A DNA stretch of 64,000 nucleotides from Vescimonas fastidiosa (GCF_018326305.1 NZ_AP023416.1:434001-498000); one strand, 5' to 3'; positions 1-7,954 are shown, counted from the stretch's first letter. Numbers and translations: made by a program. The notes: generated by a model not told the origin, from the sequence alone.

Positions 1-1
1 C

Positions 2-643
2 GGCGACGGCTCGGCCCTGATGAAGGACCCGGAGAAGGCGGCGCGGATCGCGGAGGCGGTGGTAAAGGCCGTAAAGGTGCCGGTGACGGTGAAGATGCGC
101 CGGGGCTGGGACAAGGGCAGTATCAACGCCGTGGCCTTGGCGAAAATGCTGGAGCAGGTGGGGGTGGCCGCCGTGGCCGTCCACGGGCGCACCCGGGCGC
201 AGATGTACGCCGGGGCCGCCGACTGGGTAACCATCCGCCAGGTGAAGCAGGCGGTATCCATTCCGGTGATGGCCAATGGGGATATTTTTTCGGCGGAGGA
301 TGCGGTGAAGATTTTGCAGTTCACCGGGGCGGACTTTGCCATGATCGGGCGGGGAGCCTTCGGCAATCCGTGGCTGTTTCAGCAGGCTCTGGCGGCTCTG
401 GAGGGCCGGGAGATCCCGCCCCTGCCGCCGCTGGATGAAAGATGCGACACGGCGGTGCGGCAAATTCACTGGGCCGCCCAGGACAAGGGGGAGCATATTG
501 CCATTTTGGAGGCACGGAAGCAGTACGCCTGGTATCTAAAGGGCGTGGCCCATGCCAACTATTACAAGGAGCAGATCGTGCGGATGAACACCCTGGAGGA
601 TGTGACGCGGATCACGGAGGGGATCAAGCGGGATCTGCGGTAG
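2..643 (+). CDS. dusB: tRNA-dihydrouridine synthase, 3' part
   Basis: This is the C-terminal 213 residues of a DusB-type flavoenzyme that reduces uridine to dihydrouridine in tRNA. The reading frame is open to the left edge of the window, so the N-terminal third, including the catalytic Cys region, lies outside. Visible family motifs are GDGSALMK at the edge, [25 protein letters not shown] and the FMN-phosphate loop [11 protein letters not shown], followed by the helical C-terminal domain. In Firmicutes dusB often sits next to housekeeping genes, and here it ends its transcript at a hairpin terminator about 10 bases after the stop. The family is clear; DusB rather than another Dus paralogue rests on general resemblance. 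Confidence 0.93.
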   Translation, partial: GDGSALMKDPEKAARIAEAVVKAVKVPVTVKMRRGWDKGSINAVALAKMLEQVGVAAVAVHGRTRAQMYAGAADWVTIRQVKQAVSIPVMANGDIFSAEDAVKILQFTGADFAMIGRGAFGNPWLFQQALAALEGREIPPLPPLDERCDTAVRQIHWAAQDKGEHIAILEARKQYAWYLKGVAHANYYKEQIVRMNTLEDVTRITEGIKRDLR

Positions 644-653
644 GGAAAAAGGA

Positions 654-695
654 AAACAGACGGCCGGCCCGGGGTGGGGCTGCCGCCTGTTTTTT
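654..695 (+). terminator. Intrinsic terminator after dusB
   Basis: AACAGACGGC pairs with GCCGCCTGTT (one G-T pair) around a GC-rich loop, followed by TTTTTT. It lies just after the dusB stop codon. Confidence 0.85.
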
Positions 696-717
696 AAGAA
701 GAGGAGAGAAAAACACT

Positions 718-837
718 ATGTACAGGTTTAACTTACAGGATGGAGGGGGAATTGTCAACGGCGCAGGGACAGGATTCATAAATTGTTTACAAGAATGGGA
801 CAAAATGCCTATTGCATATTCAAAAAATGCGTGGTAA
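718..837 (+). CDS. Possible 39-residue small protein or leader peptide
   Basis: An ATG follows an AGAGGAGAG ribosome site by about 8 bases and opens a 39-codon frame beginning MYRFNLQDGG and ending YSKNAW. No family is recognised and there is no clear signal peptide or membrane segment. The frame lies between the dusB terminator and the marR promoter, and its 3' end overlaps the predicted -35 and -10 of that promoter. No separate promoter for it was seen. It may be spurious, a short leader peptide, or a decayed gene end. Confidence 0.25.
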   Translation: MYRFNLQDGGGIVNGAGTGFINCLQEWDKMPIAYSKNAW

Positions 838-840
838 TAT
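812..840 (+). promoter_or_regulatory. Promoter of the marR-ABC exporter operon
   Basis: TTGCAT at 812-817 and TAATAT at 835-840 are separated by 17 bases. The expected start point falls just before or inside the inverted repeat at 856-867. Confidence 0.6.
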
Positions 841-855
841 TTAGTCCTCTAAAAG

Positions 856-867
856 TTAGCACGCTAA
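856..867. promoter_or_regulatory. Likely MarR operator
   Basis: TTAGC-AC-GCTAA is a perfect inverted repeat placed about 15 bases downstream of the -10 and 24 bases before the marR start codon. Position and symmetry fit autorepression by the downstream MarR protein. The assignment is inferred from context. Confidence 0.6.
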
Positions 868-891
868 ATTTATAAAAAGGAGGGATGGACC

Positions 892-1350
892 GTGAAGTGC
901 TGTGACGCACAGCAGGAGCATTTCGGCCCGCTGCTGGGATACTGTGACCACCAGATGATGAAGCTGATGGTGCGCAAGCTGCGGGGGTACGATGTGTCGC
1001 CTATGCAGTGCCGCACCCTGACCTTTCTCTATGAGCAGCAGGGGGATGTGACCCAGAAAAAGCTCCAGGAATTTCTGCGGGTGAAGCCGCCTACGGTGAA
1101 CGGCATCGTGGAGCGGCTGGAGGAAAAGCATCTGCTGACCCGGAGCATTTCTCCCGGGGACGGACGGTGCAAGCTGCTGCATTTGACTGAGGAGGGGCGG
1201 TGCTTTTATCAGGAGTTTATCGCCATTACGGAGGAGGTCCACCGGCAGGCGGAGCGGGGCTTCACAGAGGATGAGGTGAAGCTGCTGCAGAGCTTTTTAG
1301 TGCGGGTGGCTGAGAATTTGTCCCGGGAAACGGAGGAAAAACATCCATGA
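892..1350 (+). CDS. MarR family transcriptional regulator
   Basis: A 152-residue winged-helix regulator of the MarR family, a usual length. The helix-turn-helix and wing occupy about residues 45-105 (KLQEFLRVKPPTVNGIVERL, then the wing with DGRCKLLHLT). The GTG start is chosen because AAAGGAGGG lies 7 bases upstream. The stop overlaps the start of the first ABC transporter gene (ATGA), so regulator and exporter are translationally coupled. The inverted repeat at 856-867 under the promoter suggests autorepression and ligand-controlled release of exporter expression. The ligand is unknown. Confidence 0.92.
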   Translation: MKCCDAQQEHFGPLLGYCDHQMMKLMVRKLRGYDVSPMQCRTLTFLYEQQGDVTQKKLQEFLRVKPPTVNGIVERLEEKHLLTRSISPGDGRCKLLHLTEEGRCFYQEFIAITEEVHRQAERGFTEDEVKLLQSFLVRVAENLSRETEEKHP

Positions 1351-3086
1351 AGAAGAAAAAACTATTCGACTATACCGCCGGGTACCGGGGGCTCATTATA
1401 CTGGGCATCCTGTGCTCGGCGGGGGAGGCCGTGCTGGAGCTGCTGCTGCCCCAGGTCATGAGCGACATTGTGGACATCGGCATTCAGAACGGAGACAGAG
1501 AGTATATTTTGATGGCGGGGCTTAAGATGGTGCTGATGGCCCTGGTGGCCCTGGCACTGGGCGTGGGGGCGGCGGTGCTGGCCTCCAAGGCCGGCATGGG
1601 CTTCGGCGCCAATCTCCGGGCTGCGGAATATCGGCAGGTGCAGAGGTTCTCCTTTGCAAACATTGAGCATTTTTCCACGGCCTCGCTGATTACCCGGCTC
1701 ACCAACGATGTGAGCAGCCTGCAGATGACCTTGATGATGGGGATGCGGATGCTGGTGCGGGCCCCGGTGATGCTGGTGACGGCCCTGGTGATGGCCCTCA
1801 TCATCAGTACACGGCTGAGCCAGGTGTTCCTGGTGGTGATACCCCTGCTGGTGCTGGGGGTGGCCCTGGTGCTGGGAAAGGTGGGGCCGTTCTTCACCTC
1901 CCTGCAGAAGGCCACAGATGACCTGAACCTGGTGGTACAGGAGGATCTGAACGCCATCCGGGTGGTGAAATCCTTCGTGCGGGAGGATGTGGAAAAGGAG
2001 AAATTCGCCGGGCGCAATGAAAAGCTCAAGAGCATGGCGGAAAAGGCCTTTGGATTTGTGGTGATGTTTATGCCGCTGATCTTCCTCCTCATGGGCGGCA
2101 CCATTGTGGCTGTGCTTTGGATCGGCGGCAACTATGTGTATGAGGGGAGCCTGCTCTCCGGCGACCTCATTGCCTTTTTTACCTATGTGTCGGAAATTCT
2201 CATGTCGCTGATGATGGTGTCCATGGTGATGATGATGCTCACCCGATCCATCGCCTGCGGCAGGCGCGTGATGGAGGTGCTCAACGAGGAGCCGCAGATC
2301 ACCGATGAAAAGGCCCGGGAGGCTCTGGCGGTGGAGGACGGCTCTATCCGCTTTGACCATGTGTACTTCCGCTACAATCCCAACGGCCAGACTTGGAACC
2401 TGGAGGACATCGACCTGGACATTCCCTCCGGGGCTACGGTGGGCATTCTGGGCGGCACGGGCAGCGCCAAGACCACGCTGGTGAGTCTGATCCCTCGGCT
2501 GTACGAGGCAACTCGGGGCAGTGTGCGCGTGGGCGGACACGATGTGCGGGAATACTCCATGAAGCAGCTGCGAGACGCCTGCGCCATGGTTTTGCAGAAG
2601 AACACCCTGTTCTCCGGCACCATCAAGGAAAATCTTCGCTGGGGCGATGCAGGCGCCACCGAGGAGGAGATGCGACAGGCCTGCCGCATTGCCTGCGCGG
2701 AGGAGTTCATTGAGAAAATGCCCGATGGCTACGACACCTATATCGAGCAGGGAGGCACCAATGTGTCCGGCGGGCAGAAGCAGCGGCTGTGCATTGCCCG
2801 GGCCATTTTGCGCAGGCCCAAGGTACTGATTCTGGACGACTCCACCTCGGCAGTGGACACGGCTACGGATGCGGCCATTCGTCAGGGGCTGCGCTCCACC
2901 CTGCCGGGGACCACGAAGGTCATTATCGCCCAGCGCATTTCCTCTGTGCAGGACGCGGACATCATTGTGGTGCTGGACGACGGAAAAATTTCCGGCGTGG
3001 GCAGCCACACGGAGCTGCTGAAAACCAACGAGATATACAGAGAAGTGTATGAATCCCAGCAGGGAGGAGGCGCCATTGATGGCTGA
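1347..3086 (+). CDS. ABC exporter half-transporter, degenerate-site subunit (TM287/BmrC-like)
   Basis: A 579-residue fusion of a six-helix type IV exporter membrane domain (about residues 15-300) and a nucleotide-binding domain. Walker A reads GGTGSAKTT (369-377), the signature is VSGGQKQR (from 473), and Walker B is LILDD (494-498), with Asp where the catalytic Glu normally stands. The switch His is replaced by Gln (AQR, Gln529). These replacements are known from the non-catalytic partner of heterodimeric exporters such as TM287/TM288 or BmrC/BmrD, so it should pair with the next gene product. It overlaps marR upstream by 4 bases and its partner by 8. The substrate is probably a drug, peptide or lipid but cannot be read from the sequence. 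Confidence 0.93.
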   Translation: MKKKKLFDYTAGYRGLIILGILCSAGEAVLELLLPQVMSDIVDIGIQNGDREYILMAGLKMVLMALVALALGVGAAVLASKAGMGFGANLRAAEYRQVQRFSFANIEHFSTASLITRLTNDVSSLQMTLMMGMRMLVRAPVMLVTALVMALIISTRLSQVFLVVIPLLVLGVALVLGKVGPFFTSLQKATDDLNLVVQEDLNAIRVVKSFVREDVEKEKFAGRNEKLKSMAEKAFGFVVMFMPLIFLLMGGTIVAVLWIGGNYVYEGSLLSGDLIAFFTYVSEILMSLMMVSMVMMMLTRSIACGRRVMEVLNEEPQITDEKAREALAVEDGSIRFDHVYFRYNPNGQTWNLEDIDLDIPSGATVGILGGTGSAKTTLVSLIPRLYEATRGSVRVGGHDVREYSMKQLRDACAMVLQKNTLFSGTIKENLRWGDAGATEEEMRQACRIACAEEFIEKMPDGYDTYIEQGGTNVSGGQKQRLCIARAILRRPKVLILDDSTSAVDTATDAAIRQGLRSTLPGTTKVIIAQRISSVQDADIIVVLDDGKISGVGSHTELLKTNEIYREVYESQQGGGAIDG

Positions 3087-4965
3087 GACAAAACGCAGAC
3101 CCGGGCCCCACGGACCCGGCGGCGGGCAGCGCCACGGATACCAGAAGCCCAAGGACATGAAGGGCACCGTGAAAAAGCTGCTGCGCTATATGGGCCGCTA
3201 CAAGGGGGCGCTGGTGCTGGTGGCCCTGTGCCTGGTGGTGAGCAGCGGAGGGTCGATCCTCTCCAGTTACCTGCTCAAGCCCATTATCAACGACTATATT
3301 CTGCCGGGGGATTTCCCGGGACTGATCAAGATGCTGTGCCTGCTGGGCGGGGCCTTTGCCCTGTCGGGCCTGTGCTCCTACGCCTATGCGCGGCTCATGG
3401 TCCACATTGCCCAAAACACCGTGGCGGCCATAAGGCGGGACCTTTTCAACAAAATGCAGTCCCTGCCCCTGCGCTACTTTGACACCCACCAGTCCGGCGA
3501 CCTCATGAGCCGGTTTACCAACGACATCGACACCATTTCAGAGATGATCAACTCCAGCTTTGCAAACCTCATCTCCTGCGTCCTGACCTTCCTGGGGACC
3601 ATCGGAATGATGCTGTACCTGAACTGGGTGCTGACGCTGATCACCTTTGCCTTCCTGGCGCTGATGCTCCTGACGGTAAAGACCATCGGCGGGCGCAGCC
3701 GGGTGAGCTTTCAGCGGCAGCAGGCGGCGCTGGGCGCAGTGAACGGCTATGTGGAGGAGATGATCGAGGGACAAAAGGTCATTAAGGTCTTTAACCACGA
3801 GCAAAAGACCATCGACCAGTTTGACACCCTCAACGAGAGCTATCGCCAGGCGGCCACCGCCGCCCAGGCCTACGCCAGCTCCATGATGCCCGCCATGGGC
3901 AACCTCTCCCGCATTGACTACGCCGTTACCTGCTGCGTGGGCGGCCTGCTGGCTATCGGCGGCGTGGGGGACATCGGCTCCCTGGCGGCGTACCTGCTGT
4001 ATGTAAAGCAGGTGTCCCAGCCCATTGCCCAGATGAGCCAGCAGGTGAATACTATTCTGGCCGCCGTGGCCGGCGCAGAGCGTGTATTCGCCGTGATGGA
4101 GGAGCAGCCCGAGACGGACGAGGGCAAGACCGTGCTGGTCCGGGCGGAGAAGAAGGACGGGACGCTCCGGGAGGTGCCCTACCGCACCGGCTGCTGGGCC
4201 TGGAAGGCCCCGGACGGCACCATGACGGAGCTGCGGGGCGATGTGCGGTTTGACCATGTGGACTTCGGCTACACCAAGGAAAAGACCGTGCTGCACGATG
4301 TGAGCCTGTTCGCCAAGCCCGGGCAGAAGATCGCCTTTGTGGGCTCCACCGGCGCAGGAAAAACCACCGTTACGAACCTTATTAACCGCTTTTACGACAT
4401 CGACGCCGGAACCATCACCTATGACGGCATTGATGTGCGCAATATTGAGAAAAACTCTCTGCGCCGGTCCCTGGGTATGGTGCTGCAGGACACGCACCTG
4501 TTTACCGGAACCGTGGCCGAGAACATCCGCTACGGACGGCCCGACGCCACCGATGAGCAGATTGTGGCGGCGGCTAAGCTGGCCAACGCCGACGGCTTTA
4601 TCCGGCACCTGCCCCAGGGATATGAAACCCAGATCACCGGCGACGGCGGCAGCCTGAGCCAGGGGGAGCGGCAGCTGCTGGCCATTGCCCGGGCGGCGGT
4701 GTCCGACCCGCCGGTGCTGATACTGGACGAGGCCACCTCCTCTATCGACACCCGGACGGAAAAGCTCATTGAAAAGGGCATGGACTCCCTTATGGCCGGA
4801 CGGACGGTGTTCGTCATCGCCCACAGGCTCTCCACCGTGCGCAATGCCCAGGCCATCCTGGTGCTGGAGCAGGGGGAGATCATCGAGCGGGGGGACCACG
4901 AGGATCTTTTGAAGCAAAAGGGACGGTACTATCAGCTCTACACCGGTCAGAGCGAGCTTTCTTGA
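3079..4965 (+). CDS. ABC exporter half-transporter, catalytic subunit (TM288/BmrD-like)
   Basis: A 628-residue membrane-plus-ATPase half transporter and the partner of the preceding gene. ATG at 3079 is preferred because GGGAGGAG precedes it by about 9 bases; an in-frame start at 3049 would add 10 residues. After a Gly/Pro/His-rich cytosolic N-terminus come six membrane helices. The ATPase has intact Walker A GSTGAGKTT (422-430), signature LSQGERQ (from 526), Walker B LILDE (Glu551) and switch His582 (AHR). About 35 extra residues between the membrane and ATPase domains (VLVRAEKKDGTLREVPYRTG region) are of a kind seen in this clade. The intact catalytic residues beside a degenerate partner fit a heterodimer with one working ATP site. 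Confidence 0.93.
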   Translation: MAETKRRPGPHGPGGGQRHGYQKPKDMKGTVKKLLRYMGRYKGALVLVALCLVVSSGGSILSSYLLKPIINDYILPGDFPGLIKMLCLLGGAFALSGLCSYAYARLMVHIAQNTVAAIRRDLFNKMQSLPLRYFDTHQSGDLMSRFTNDIDTISEMINSSFANLISCVLTFLGTIGMMLYLNWVLTLITFAFLALMLLTVKTIGGRSRVSFQRQQAALGAVNGYVEEMIEGQKVIKVFNHEQKTIDQFDTLNESYRQAATAAQAYASSMMPAMGNLSRIDYAVTCCVGGLLAIGGVGDIGSLAAYLLYVKQVSQPIAQMSQQVNTILAAVAGAERVFAVMEEQPETDEGKTVLVRAEKKDGTLREVPYRTGCWAWKAPDGTMTELRGDVRFDHVDFGYTKEKTVLHDVSLFAKPGQKIAFVGSTGAGKTTVTNLINRFYDIDAGTITYDGIDVRNIEKNSLRRSLGMVLQDTHLFTGTVAENIRYGRPDATDEQIVAAAKLANADGFIRHLPQGYETQITGDGGSLSQGERQLLAIARAAVSDPPVLILDEATSSIDTRTEKLIEKGMDSLMAGRTVFVIAHRLSTVRNAQAILVLEQGEIIERGDHEDLLKQKGRYYQLYTGQSELS

Positions 4966-5012
4966 TTTCAAGCAAAAATATTCAGGATAATAATTTTAAG
5001 GAGGAACAGAAC

Positions 5013-5402
5013 ATGACGGAAAAGGAACTCATCCAAACGGCCGTGAAAATGCTGGATATGGCCTATGCGCCCTACTCCCACTTCCCCGTGGGAGCGGCGT
5101 TGGAGTGCGACGACGGCACGGTGTATACCGGCTGCAACATTGAAAACGCTGCCTTCGGCCCCACCATCTGCGCCGAGCGCACAGCCATCGCCAAGGCGGT
5201 CAGCGAAGGCCACCGCTCCTTCCGCCGCATCGCCATCGCCGGCCGCTGCGAACAGCTCTGCGTGCCCTGCGGCACCTGTCGGCAGGTGCTGCGGGAGTTT
5301 GCGCCGGACATCGAGGTCATCTGCCTCAACGGCAAGGGAGAGGCGCGGCACTTCGCCTTGAAGGAGCTGCTGCCGGAGAGCTTCGGACCGGAATACCTGT
5401 AA
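5013..5402 (+). CDS. cdd: Cytidine deaminase
   Basis: A 129-residue homotetramer-type cytidine deaminase that hydrolyses cytidine and deoxycytidine to uridine forms in pyrimidine salvage. The zinc site is visible as Cys53 with the catalytic Glu55 (CAERTAI) and Cys86/Cys89 (PCGTC). The start at 5013 is preferred over 4962 because AAGGAGG lies 8 bases upstream and the protein then starts MTEKELI, matching the family. It follows the ABC exporter by 47 bases without an obvious terminator, so read-through is possible. Confidence 0.95.
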   Translation: MTEKELIQTAVKMLDMAYAPYSHFPVGAALECDDGTVYTGCNIENAAFGPTICAERTAIAKAVSEGHRSFRRIAIAGRCEQLCVPCGTCRQVLREFAPDIEVICLNGKGEARHFALKELLPESFGPEYL

Positions 5403-5454
5403 CGCCCGGGCTGAGCCGGGCATAGAATGGCACAGCCCGGAACGGAGGAGGGCG

Positions 5455-5694
5455 GTGCCTGTGGAGAGCGATCTTTCCTGCCTGGGCAGCGGACAGAGGG
5501 GCGTGATTACCCGGCTGCATTTTTCCGGAGGGAAAAGACGGCGGCTCATGGAGCTGGGCTTCATTCCCGGCGCGGCGGTGACGGCCCTGCAAAGGGCACC
5601 CTTCGGCGGGGCCGTGTCCTATGAGGTTATGGGGACGGTGATTGCCCTGCGCAGCGCCGATGCCAGGCGTATTGAGATCGAAACAGTAAAATAA
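5455..5694 (+). CDS. FeoA-like SH3-fold protein
   Basis: A 79-residue protein of the FeoA family, with the typical phrases RRRLMELGFIPGAAV and a C-terminal VIALRSADARRIEI barrel strand. FeoA proteins usually assist the ferrous iron transporter FeoB, but no feoB is adjacent. The start is GTG at 5455; GTG at 5461 is better spaced from GGAGGAG (10 instead of 4 bases) and would shorten it by two residues. It lies 52 bases after cdd, and its stop codon is already within the first hairpin of the following repeat region. Confidence 0.8.
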   Translation: MPVESDLSCLGSGQRGVITRLHFSGGKRRRLMELGFIPGAAVTALQRAPFGGAVSYEVMGTVIALRSADARRIEIETVK

Positions 5695-5727
5695 CAAGCC
5701 GGGATGCTCGTAACATCCCGGCTTGTT
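5693..5727. terminator. Hairpin after feoA-like gene, left flank of repeat copy A
   Basis: AACAAGCCGGGATG pairs perfectly with CATCCCGGCTTGTT around a 7-base loop. A 30/35-identical copy of the same hairpin lies on the other side of repeat copy A, at 5929-5963. There is no strong T run, so termination strength is uncertain. Confidence 0.65.
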
Positions 5728-5729
5728 GT

Positions 5730-5928
5730 GACTGTCGAAAAACCCGGAGGGTTTTTCCGACAAAAGAATTGCAGTCTGCTGCGCGCATAATTTTGAGCCC
5801 ATGGCTCAAAATTCCACACTGGCAGCCTGAGAGGTATTTTCTCTCACGCACATGTCGCGAGAGAAAATGATTTTATTTCTTTGCCGCCTGCGGGCGGCAA
5901 ACTCTGCGAGGCTTTTTTTGACACGCTG
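5730..5928 (+). repeat. Four-hairpin interspersed repeat, copy A (type 1)
   Basis: A 199-base member of the family described in Findings. In order: hairpin 1 (TGTCGAAAAACCC/GGGTTTTTCCGACA), linker CAGTCTGCTGCGCGCAT, hairpin 2 (AATTTTGAGCC/GGCTCAAAATT), linker CCACACTGGCAGCCTGAG, hairpin 3 (ATTTTCTCTC/GAGAGAAAAT with loop ACGCACATGTCGC), hairpin 4 (TTTGCCGCC/GGGCGGCAAA), then CTCTGCGAGGC, a T run and GACACGCTG. It is flanked on both sides by the same host hairpin. Confidence 0.9.
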
Positions 5929-5963
5929 AACAAGTCGGCATGACCGCAACATCCCGGCTTGTT
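5929..5963. repeat. Duplicated host hairpin, right flank of copy A
   Basis: AACAAGTCGGCATG with CATCCCGGCTTGTT is a diverged duplicate of the 5693-5727 hairpin. It lies 3 bases beyond the queT stop codon, so it could also act as the end of the minus-strand queT transcript. Confidence 0.75.
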
Positions 5964-5966
5964 ATT

Positions 5967-6476
5967 TTATGCTTTGCTCATGCGGCTTTTGAAAAAAGAG
6001 ATTTTGGGCAGCCGCCACAGAAGCAGAGAGCCCAGGCCGTAGCAGGCCAGCAGCTCGCCCAGGGCTACGGAGGCAGCGTTCAGGGCGAAGGTGGCGGCGA
6101 AGGCATCGGTGAAGCCCACCTGCTCCCAGGCCAGCATCCCGCCCACCAACAGACCGTTGCACACCACCGGGGGCAGCGGGGCCAGCCACTTGCGCTTACA
6201 CCGGGCTGTTAAAACCGCCGCCAAGAGTGTGGTCAGGGAGCCTATGACGATGTCCAGCAGGCCGTAAGGACTGAGAAGGTTGGTGATGAGGCAGCCGACA
6301 AACAGCCCCCCTGCCGTCTCCGGAAAGAAAAACGGCAGCACGCACAGGGCCTCGGCAAAGCGGCACTGGACGGGGCCGAAGGTCACGCCGAAAACGGACC
6401 CGAAAATAGACAGCACCGCATAGGCGGCGCCCACTACGGCGGCGGTGGCAAGGTGTTGAACAGTGAATTTTTTCAT
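5967..6476 (-). CDS. queT: QueT family transporter, probable queuosine precursor importer
   Basis: A 169-residue hydrophobic protein of the QueT family (PF06177), substrate-binding component of ECF-type vitamin transporters and linked to uptake of the queuosine precursors preQ0/preQ1. It has about five to six membrane segments. Family features include GSVFGVTFGPVQCRFAEALC near the N-terminus and a C-terminal stretch with ALNAASVALGELLACYG. The start is chosen at MKKFTVQHL because GGAGGAT lies just upstream; a longer frame to 6581 lacks support. It is a single gene with its own promoter and a roughly 90-base structured leader, possibly a preQ1 riboswitch. The shared ECF energising module is not in this window. 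Confidence 0.88.
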   Translation of the reverse strand: MKKFTVQHLATAAVVGAAYAVLSIFGSVFGVTFGPVQCRFAEALCVLPFFFPETAGGLFVGCLITNLLSPYGLLDIVIGSLTTLLAAVLTARCKRKWLAPLPPVVCNGLLVGGMLAWEQVGFTDAFAATFALNAASVALGELLACYGLGSLLLWRLPKISFFKSRMSKA

Positions 6477-6563
6477 GGTAATATCCTCCCATTTTTTGTT
6501 TAGAGAACGGCCGAAGCCGAACGAACGCCTATCGGCGCTTGGACAGGGTGTGGAAACCGGTCG
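6477..6563 (-). promoter_or_regulatory. Structured queT leader, candidate preQ1 riboswitch
   Basis: From the promoter to the start codon the minus strand carries ACCGG..CC-rich pairs, hairpins around CGCCGATAGGCG and CGGCTTCGGCCG, an A-rich stretch AAACAAAAAA and then the GGGAGG ribosome site. CCTCCC at the expected 5' end of the transcript is complementary to that site. queT genes are frequently preQ1-regulated; the class could not be matched to a consensus by eye. Confidence 0.4.
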
Positions 6564-6569
6564 GGAGGT

Positions 6570-6597
6570 AGTATAACACAAAAACGGAAGAATGCAA
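6570..6597 (-). promoter_or_regulatory. queT promoter
   Basis: On the minus strand TTGCAT (6592-6597) and TATACT (6570-6575) are separated by 16 bases. Confidence 0.65.
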
Positions 6598-6682
6598 GGG
6601 GAAAAAGAGAAACGACGCAGCGGAAATCGGGGTTAGAGGGGCGCTTTTTGCAAAAAAAGTGGGAGTTTGCGACAAAAAGGCC

Positions 6683-6710
6683 TTGACTTTTGACAAAAAT
6701 CAGGTAAAAT
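6683..6710 (+). promoter_or_regulatory. rpsF-ssb-rpsR promoter
   Basis: TTGACT (6683-6688) and TAAAAT (6705-6710) with a 16-base spacer lie about 80 bases before rpsF. Confidence 0.65.
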
Positions 6711-6723
6711 AATAAGGCTTGCA

Positions 6724-6767
6724 TTATGCAGGCAAATCCTTGCTCTCACCGAATGTGAGGGCCATAA
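6724..6767 (+). ncRNA. S6:S18-type autoregulatory leader element
   Basis: CTCAC (6745-6749) pairs with GTGAG (6755-6759), placing CCGAAT at the tip, and an outer stem joins TTAT..GGC to GCC-ATAA. A hairpin with a conserved CCG motif before rpsF is the known binding site of the S6:S18 complex, which resembles helix 22 of 16S rRNA. Gene order rpsF-ssb-rpsR supports it. The match was made by eye. Confidence 0.6.
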
Positions 6768-6789
6768 GACCAGAAGGAGGTGCAAAAGT

Positions 6790-7086
6790 ATGGCTAAAAT
6801 TTCTGCCAACTATGAGGTCGTTTACATCATCGACCCGGCACAGGGTGAGGAGGCTATTGCCGCCACGGTGGCAAAGTTCCAGGCTCTGGCTGAGCAGAAC
6901 GGTTCCGATGTAGTCGTGGACGAGTGGGGCAAGCGTCGTCTTGCTTACGCTATCGACTACAAGACCGAGGGTTACTATGTGCTGATGAGCTTCACCAGCG
7001 CGCCCGAGTTCCCCAAGGAGCTGGATCGTATCCTGGGCATTACCGAGGGCATTATGCGTTCCATGATCGTCTGCAAGGACGAGTAA
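6790..7086 (+). CDS. rpsF: 30S ribosomal protein S6
   Basis: A 98-residue S6 protein, the normal length, with the family stretches YEVVYIIDP, WGKRRLAYAIDYKTEGYYV and LDRILGITEGIMRSMIV. It binds the 16S rRNA platform together with S18, encoded two genes downstream. AGAAGGAGG precedes the ATG. It opens the conserved rpsF-ssb-rpsR operon and probably takes part in autoregulation through the leader hairpin upstream. Confidence 0.98.
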   Translation: MAKISANYEVVYIIDPAQGEEAIAATVAKFQALAEQNGSDVVVDEWGKRRLAYAIDYKTEGYYVLMSFTSAPEFPKELDRILGITEGIMRSMIVCKDE

Positions 7087-7099
7087 GGGAGGCACGCAA

Positions 7100-7558
7100 A
7101 TGCTGAACAAGATCTTTATTATGGGTCGTCTGACCCGGGACCCGGAGCTGCGCAGACTGGAAAACGGCACCGCTGTGACCAGATTTTCCCTGGCAGTGGA
7201 TCGGGATTTCAAGTCTCAAAACGGCGAGAGAAGCACGGATTTCATCGATGTGGTCGCCTGGCGCAGCACGGCGGAATTCGTGAGCAAGTACTTCAGCAAG
7301 GGCCGCATGGCCATTGTGGAGGGTCGCCTGCAGATCCGGGACTGGAAGGACAAGGACGGCAACAACCGCCGCAGCGCGGAGGTGGTGGCCGACAATGTGT
7401 ATTTCGGCGACTCCAAGCGCGACGGCGCCACCGGCGGCGACTATGCTGCCCCGGCTGCCGGCTATAGTGCCCCCTCCGGCGGTTATGCCGCACCTGTGGG
7501 CGGCACGAGCTCCGGTTTTTCCGAGATCGACGACGAGGACGGCGACCTGCCGTTCTGA
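7100..7558 (+). CDS. ssb: Single-stranded DNA-binding protein
   Basis: A 152-residue SSB. The OB-fold occupies roughly residues 1-105 (MLNKIFIMGRLTRDPELR, then FSLAVDRDF and VEGRLQIRDW). A flexible Gly/Ala/Tyr/Pro linker follows, and the acidic tail DDEDGDLPF ends in the conserved Asp-x-Pro-Phe-like tip that recruits replication and repair proteins. It is encoded between rpsF and rpsR with 13- and 46-base gaps, the usual Firmicutes order. Confidence 0.98.
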   Translation: MLNKIFIMGRLTRDPELRRLENGTAVTRFSLAVDRDFKSQNGERSTDFIDVVAWRSTAEFVSKYFSKGRMAIVEGRLQIRDWKDKDGNNRRSAEVVADNVYFGDSKRDGATGGDYAAPAAGYSAPSGGYAAPVGGTSSGFSEIDDEDGDLPF

Positions 7559-7604
7559 CCTGTACCCCCGGGGTACACCAATTCTATAAAGGAGGAATTT
7601 TTCC

Positions 7605-7856
7605 ATGGCTATGGAACGCGAAAATAGAGCGCCCCGCGGCAACAGCCGCAAGCGCCGCAAGGTCTGCCAGTTCTGCGTGGACAAGTGCGAGCACATTGAT
7701 TACAAGGACGCTGCCAAGCTGCGCCGCTTCATCAGCGAGCGCTCCAAGATTCTGCCCCGCCGCACCACCGGCACCTGCGCTATGCATCAGCGCCAGCTGA
7801 CGATGGCCATTAAGCGGGCCCGTCAGATCGCCCTGCTGCCCTTCGTCACCGAATAA
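7605..7856 (+). CDS. rpsR: 30S ribosomal protein S18
   Basis: An 83-residue S18 with a basic N-terminus and the core [20 protein letters not shown]. It carries CQFC (Cys21, Cys24) and Cys28, resembling metal-binding forms of S18. It partners with S6 on the 30S platform. The ATG at 7605 follows AAAGGAGG. It ends the operon and is followed by a strong terminator. Confidence 0.98.
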   Translation: MAMERENRAPRGNSRKRRKVCQFCVDKCEHIDYKDAAKLRRFISERSKILPRRTTGTCAMHQRQLTMAIKRARQIALLPFVTE

Positions 7857-7876
7857 GGCAGAGAGAACAAAATCAA

Positions 7877-7909
7877 AACAGGTGCATCCCATGGGTGCGC
7901 CTGTTTTTT
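7877..7909 (+). terminator. Terminator of rpsF-ssb-rpsR
   Basis: AACAGGTGCATCCC pairs with GGGTGCGCCTGTT (one bulge) followed by a T run. Confidence 0.9.
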
Positions 7910-7921
7910 CGTGGAAACGGG

Positions 7922-7948
7922 TTGACAAATGGGTGTGGGCGGTATAAT
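7922..7948 (+). promoter_or_regulatory. Consensus-like promoter of a short non-coding unit
   Basis: TTGACA (7922-7927) and TATAAT (7943-7948) are both perfect hexamers with a short 15-base spacer. No open reading frame follows before the terminator at 8011-8046. Confidence 0.7.
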
Positions 7949-7954
7949 GGATAT

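Noticed and set aside
5824..5845. CTGAGAGG in the repeats as a TPP riboswitch core
   Set aside because: Only the short CTGAGAG text matches. The rest of the TPP aptamer is missing, and the elements lie after unrelated genes.
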